A DNA stretch of 64,000 nucleotides from Serratia liquefaciens (lineage in GTDB: Bacteria > Pseudomonadota > Gammaproteobacteria > Enterobacterales > Enterobacteriaceae). Under the pieces are notes generated by a model that was not told the origin of the DNA, did no database searches, and was given only the letters and a program-made list of their open reading frames with translations. Of the stretch, positions 61,088-64,000 are shown one piece after another (position 1 is the first letter of the stretch; each line of letters opens with the position of its first letter). Made by a program: the position numbers and the translations under genes. The DNA lies in NCBI RefSeq assembly GCF_027594825.1, contig NZ_CP088930.1, positions 3,409,019-3,473,018 of the forward strand, read 5' to 3'.

Positions 61088-62157
61088 TGTTTGGCGTTTT
61101 AGACCGATATATCGGTAAGACGATTTTCAACACCATCATCATGACGTTGTTCATGCTGGTGTCGCTTTCCGGCATCATCAAGTTCGTCGACCAGCTGCGT
61201 AAAGTGGGCCAGGGCGAGTACACGGCGCTGAGCGCCGGGATGTTTACCCTGCTGAGCGTACCGAAAGACATCGAGATCTTCTTCCCGATGGCCGCGCTGC
61301 TGGGCGCACTGCTCGGGCTGGGCCAACTGGCGACGCGCAGTGAACTGGTGGTGATGCAGGCTTCCGGCTTTACCCGCATGCAGATCGCCGGCTCGGTGAT
61401 GAAAACCGCTATCCCGCTGGTGCTGTTGACCATGGCGATTGGCGAGTGGGTGGCCCCGCAGGGCGACCAGATGGCGCGCAACTACCGTGCGCAGCAGATG
61501 TACGGCGGCTCGCTGCTTTCCACCAAAAACGGCCTGTGGGCGAAGGACGGCAACGACTTCATCTACATTGAGCGCGTGGCGGGCGAGAAAGAGCTTTCCG
61601 GCGTCAACATCTACCACTTCAACGACCAGCGCAGGCTGGAGACGGTGCGCTATGCCGCTACCGCCAGCTTTGAAGACGGCGTGTGGAAGCTTTCGCAGGT
61701 GGATACCTCCGACCTGACCAATGAAAAGCAGGTGACCGGCACCCAGACGCTGACAGGCGAATGGAAAACCAACCTGACCCCGGACAAACTGGGCGTGGTG
61801 GCGCTGGACCCAACCTCGCTTTCGATCAGCGGCCTGCACAACTACGTGAAGTACCTGAAACAGAGTGGCCAGGAAGCCAACCGCTACCAGCTGAACATGT
61901 GGAGCAAAGTGTTCTCGCCGCTTTCCGTGGCGGTGATGATGCTGATGGCGCTGTCGTTCATCTTCGGGCCGCTGCGCAGCGTGCCGATGGGCGTGCGTGT
62001 GGTAACCGGTATCAGCTTCGGCTTCCTGTTCTACGTGCTGGACCAGATATTCGGCCCGCTGAGCCTGGTGTACAACATGCCGCCGGTACTGGGCGCATTG
62101 CTGCCAAGCATGCTGTTCCTGCTGATCAGCGTGTATATGCTGCTAAAACGCAAGTAG
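61087..62157 (+). CDS. lptG: LPS export ABC transporter permease LptG
   Basis: A 356-residue partner of LptF. FGVLDRYIGKTIFNTIIMTLFMLVSLSGIIKFVDQLRKVGQGEY is the conserved first segment; a periplasmic jellyroll follows, then VFSPLSVAVMMLMALSFIFGPLRSVPMGVRVVTGISFGFLFYVLDQIFGPL. Translation is coupled to lptF. A terminator follows at 62175. Confidence 0.96.
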   Translation: MFGVLDRYIGKTIFNTIIMTLFMLVSLSGIIKFVDQLRKVGQGEYTALSAGMFTLLSVPKDIEIFFPMAALLGALLGLGQLATRSELVVMQASGFTRMQIAGSVMKTAIPLVLLTMAIGEWVAPQGDQMARNYRAQQMYGGSLLSTKNGLWAKDGNDFIYIERVAGEKELSGVNIYHFNDQRRLETVRYAATASFEDGVWKLSQVDTSDLTNEKQVTGTQTLTGEWKTNLTPDKLGVVALDPTSLSISGLHNYVKYLKQSGQEANRYQLNMWSKVFSPLSVAVMMLMALSFIFGPLRSVPMGVRVVTGISFGFLFYVLDQIFGPLSLVYNMPPVLGALLPSMLFLLISVYMLLKRK

Positions 62158-62174
62158 CGGCGCGACAGACAATT

Positions 62175-62210
62175 AAAAAAGGCGTAGCCATGCGGTTACG
62201 CCTTTTTTGT
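62175..62210 (+). terminator. Terminator after lptFG
   Basis: AAAAAAGGCGTA-GCCATGCGG-TTACGCCTTTTTT is a clear intrinsic terminator 18 bases after the lptG stop. Confidence 0.92.
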
Positions 62211-62272
62211 TTCTGGTGCCTCTTGGACGCGCTGCTGCTGATATCGCTACGCACAGGTGCACATTATCGCCG

Positions 62273-62445
62273 ATGTCATCCGTAGGGGCGCTGCATGCTG
62301 CGCCCGTGCCGTTTGCCGCAGGTATCGCCAATGTCATCCGTAGGGGCGCCGCACGCCGCGCCCGTGCCGTTTACCACAGTTATCCCGATGTCATCCGTAG
62401 GGGCGCCGCATGCTGCGCCCGTGCCGTTTGCCACCGCTATCCCCA
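62273..62445. repeat. Three tandem copies of a 58-base unit with GTAGGGGCGC palindromes
   Basis: ATGTCATCCGTAGGGGCG starts units at 62273, 62331 and 62388. Each contains the palindrome GGGGCGcYGCAtGCtGCGCCC and then GTGCCGTTTgCC. They belong to the dispersed GTAGGGGC family but here form a short array between lptG and tRNA-Leu. The rest of the 437-base gap holds no gene. Confidence 0.85.
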
Positions 62446-62594
62446 ATCGACACGCCCTACTTCGCCCAAATAATGAACCCAAGATGACCCCGCCGACGAT
62501 TTTTTCAGCACTTAACTCATTGAACAACGGATAAGTGTTGCACGTGGATCGCTGAAAGGTATAATGCACCCGTTTTCCGCATACTACTTGCAGT

Positions 62595-62679
62595 GCCGAA
62601 GTGGCGAAATCGGTAGACGCAGTTGATTCAAAATCAACCGTAGAGATACGTGCCGGTTCGAGTCCGGCCTTCGGCACCA
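62595..62679 (+). tRNA. leuX: tRNA-Leu (anticodon CAA)
   Basis: An 85-base gene with encoded CCA. The acceptor stem GCCGAAG pairs with CTTCGGC; the anticodon stem-loop TTGAT-TCAAAA-TCAA places CAA as anticodon; a long variable arm (CGTAGAGATACG) marks a class II leucine tRNA; GGTTCGAGTCC is the T arm. It is the equivalent of E. coli leuX, a frequent integration site, and an integrase gene follows. Confidence 0.96.
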
Positions 62680-62692
62680 TTAGTATGTAAAT

Positions 62693-62717
62693 AGACCTCA
62701 ACTGAGGTCTTTTTTTA
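62693..62717 (+). terminator. Terminator after tRNA-Leu
   Basis: AGACCTCA-AC-TGAGGTCT followed by TTTTTTT, 13 bases after the tRNA end. Confidence 0.9.
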
Positions 62718-62865
62718 TGTCTAAAATTCAGCATTTACCTGCTTTTCTCGCCATATTAACTCTCTCAAAGTCAACCGACTTCAACGTACATCTACCAACA
62801 CATGTTGGTACAGATGATGGTATTTCCGGTTCGATAATGCTTGTACCAACAGGGAGGGGATAAGC

Positions 62866-64000
62866 ATGGCTCTAACAGATATCAAAGTCAGAACAGCTAA
62901 GCCAACGGATAAGCAATATAAGCTGACCGATGGCAACGGTATGCATCTTCTCGTCCACCCAAATGGTTCAAGATACTGGCGTCTGCAGTACCGCTTTGGC
63001 GGGAAGCAAAAGATGTTGGCACTTGGGGTTTACCCTGAAATTACACTGGCGGATGCCAGAGCACGTCGTGATGATGCTCGGAAGCTTTTGGCAAACGGCA
63101 TCGACCCGGGAGACAAAAAGAAAAATGATAAGGTTGAACAAGAAGAAGCGCGCACTTTTGAGGAGCTTGCTGTTGAGTGGCATGCCACAAATAAAAAGTG
63201 GTCGGAAGAACATAGCCGACGAGTGTTCAAAAGCCTGGAGGACAACCTCTTTCCTGCCATTGGTAAACGCAACATTGCCGAGCTAAAAACGCGGGATTTG
63301 TTAGCTCCTATAAAAGCCGTAGAACTTTCTGGACGACTTGAAGTGGCTTCCCGTCTTCAGCAGCGTACCACCGCTATTATGCGCTATGCCGTTCAGAGCG
63401 GTTTACTGGACTACAATCCCGCGCAGGAGATGGCCGGGGCAGTTGCTTCTGGAAATAGGCAACATCGTCCAGCACTGGAATTAAAGCGCATCCCCGAGTT
63501 ACTCCAAAAAATAGACGGCTATACCGGCAGGCCGCTAACCCGTTGGACAACGGAACTCACTCTGTTGATTTTTATTCGCTCGAGTGAGTTGCGTTTTGCA
63601 CGCTGGTCAGAGATTGATTTTGAAACGTCAATGTGGACGATCCCACCAGAAAGAGACCCTATTCCCGGAGTAAAACATTCACAGCGAGGCTCAAAAATGC
63701 GCACACCGCATCTGGTGCCACTGTCTAAACAGGCACTGGCGATCCTTAAACAGATAAAGCAGTTTTCTGGAGAGCACGAGCTGATTTTCATTGGCGATCA
63801 CGATCCGCGTAAGCCGATGAGTGAAAATACGGTGAACAGTGCGCTACGGGTCATGGGCTATGACACCAAAGTCGAGGTTTGCGGGCATGGTTTTCGTACG
63901 ATGGCCTGTAGCTCGTTAATTGAGTCTGGGTTGTTGTCGAAGGATGCGGTAGAGCGGCAGATGAGCCATATGGAACGCAATTCGGTGCGGGCGGCATATA
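62866..64000 (+). CDS. P4-type tyrosine integrase, cut by the window end
   Basis: At least 378 residues, open at the right edge. MALTDIKVRTAKPTDKQYKLTDGNGMHLLVHPNGSRYW is the arm-binding DUF4102 domain of P4-like integrases, followed by GGKQKMLALGVYPEITLADARARRDDARKLLANGIDP. The catalytic domain shows the first Arg in SSELRFARWSEIDF, and HGFRTMA (His-x-x-Arg) and QMSHMERNSVRAAY near the edge; the Tyr lies beyond. GGGAGGGGA precedes the ATG. It would have inserted an island at the tRNA-Leu 3' end; the cargo is outside the window. Confidence 0.93.
   Translation, partial: MALTDIKVRTAKPTDKQYKLTDGNGMHLLVHPNGSRYWRLQYRFGGKQKMLALGVYPEITLADARARRDDARKLLANGIDPGDKKKNDKVEQEEARTFEELAVEWHATNKKWSEEHSRRVFKSLEDNLFPAIGKRNIAELKTRDLLAPIKAVELSGRLEVASRLQQRTTAIMRYAVQSGLLDYNPAQEMAGAVASGNRQHRPALELKRIPELLQKIDGYTGRPLTRWTTELTLLIFIRSSELRFARWSEIDFETSMWTIPPERDPIPGVKHSQRGSKMRTPHLVPLSKQALAILKQIKQFSGEHELIFIGDHDPRKPMSENTVNSALRVMGYDTKVEVCGHGFRTMACSSLIESGLLSKDAVERQMSHMERNSVRAAY

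Noticed and set aside
62273-62445. Three regularly spaced repeats as a short CRISPR array
   Set aside because: The units are repeated along their full 58 bases with no unique spacers, and contain the same palindrome found singly elsewhere; no cas genes.

Overview
The window is chromosomal DNA from an enterobacterium, most likely Serratia or a close relative. The reasons are the GC-rich enteric codon use and the gene order. Leaving out insertions, the order nrdG-nrdD-treC-treB-treR-mgtA-ridA-pyrI-pyrB-pyrL-argI-rraB-GNAT-valS-holC-pepA/lptF-lptG-tRNA-Leu(CAA) matches the E. coli 96-minute region. Between these core genes sit several accessory blocks.

Layout. 0-2 kb: a membrane permease and a RelB/RelE-type toxin-antitoxin pair. 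2-9.6 kb: nrdDG (anaerobic ribonucleotide reductase, with two NrdR boxes and DnaA boxes upstream), a LysR regulator divergent from a flavodoxin-fold quinone reductase, and treBC. 9.8-19.3 kb: an AT-richer island between treB and its repressor treR. 19.4-31 kb: treR, the mgtL leader peptide and mgtA, a GH20 hexosaminidase, a four-gene Anbu-proteasome operon and two unknown small genes. 31-33.4 kb: ridA and pyrLBI. 33.5-42.5 kb: a FecCD-type ABC importer and a D-amino-acid catabolism cluster (D-serine/threonine-type PLP enzyme, RpiR regulator, D-aminoacylase, RidA paralogue, solute-binding protein). 42.7-48.6 kb: the arginine deiminase cluster (ArgR paralogue, arcDBCA). 48.6-62.2 kb: argI, rraB, miaE, a GMC oxidoreductase, an acyltransferase, a GNAT enzyme, valS, holC, pepA and lptFG. 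62.6-64 kb: tRNA-Leu(CAA), then a P4-type integrase running off the window, i.e. the left edge of another island.

The most striking part is the 9.8-19.3 kb island. A LexA-box promoter appears to drive, leftwards, a phage-tail-fibre-like protein with an S74 self-cleaving chaperone domain, then a 757-residue pyocin-S/colicin-like bacteriocin with a (EARRAE)n helical rod, then its immunity gene. Downstream, in the same orientation, follow five orphan C-terminal toxin/immunity modules. They are one paralogue of the main toxin type, one HNH DNase of the colicin E2/E9 type, and three of colicin D tRNase type (one variant, one broken by a 76-bp deletion, one intact). Each orphan starts inside the conserved pyocin-S region, lacks a convincing start codon, overlaps its immunity gene, and is followed by an intrinsic terminator. 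The structure resembles the orphan-module arrays known behind cdiA and rhs genes, but here for a diffusible, probably SOS-induced bacteriocin that shares its operon with a tail fibre.

Function calls rest on remembered family features and visible motifs. No database search was run.
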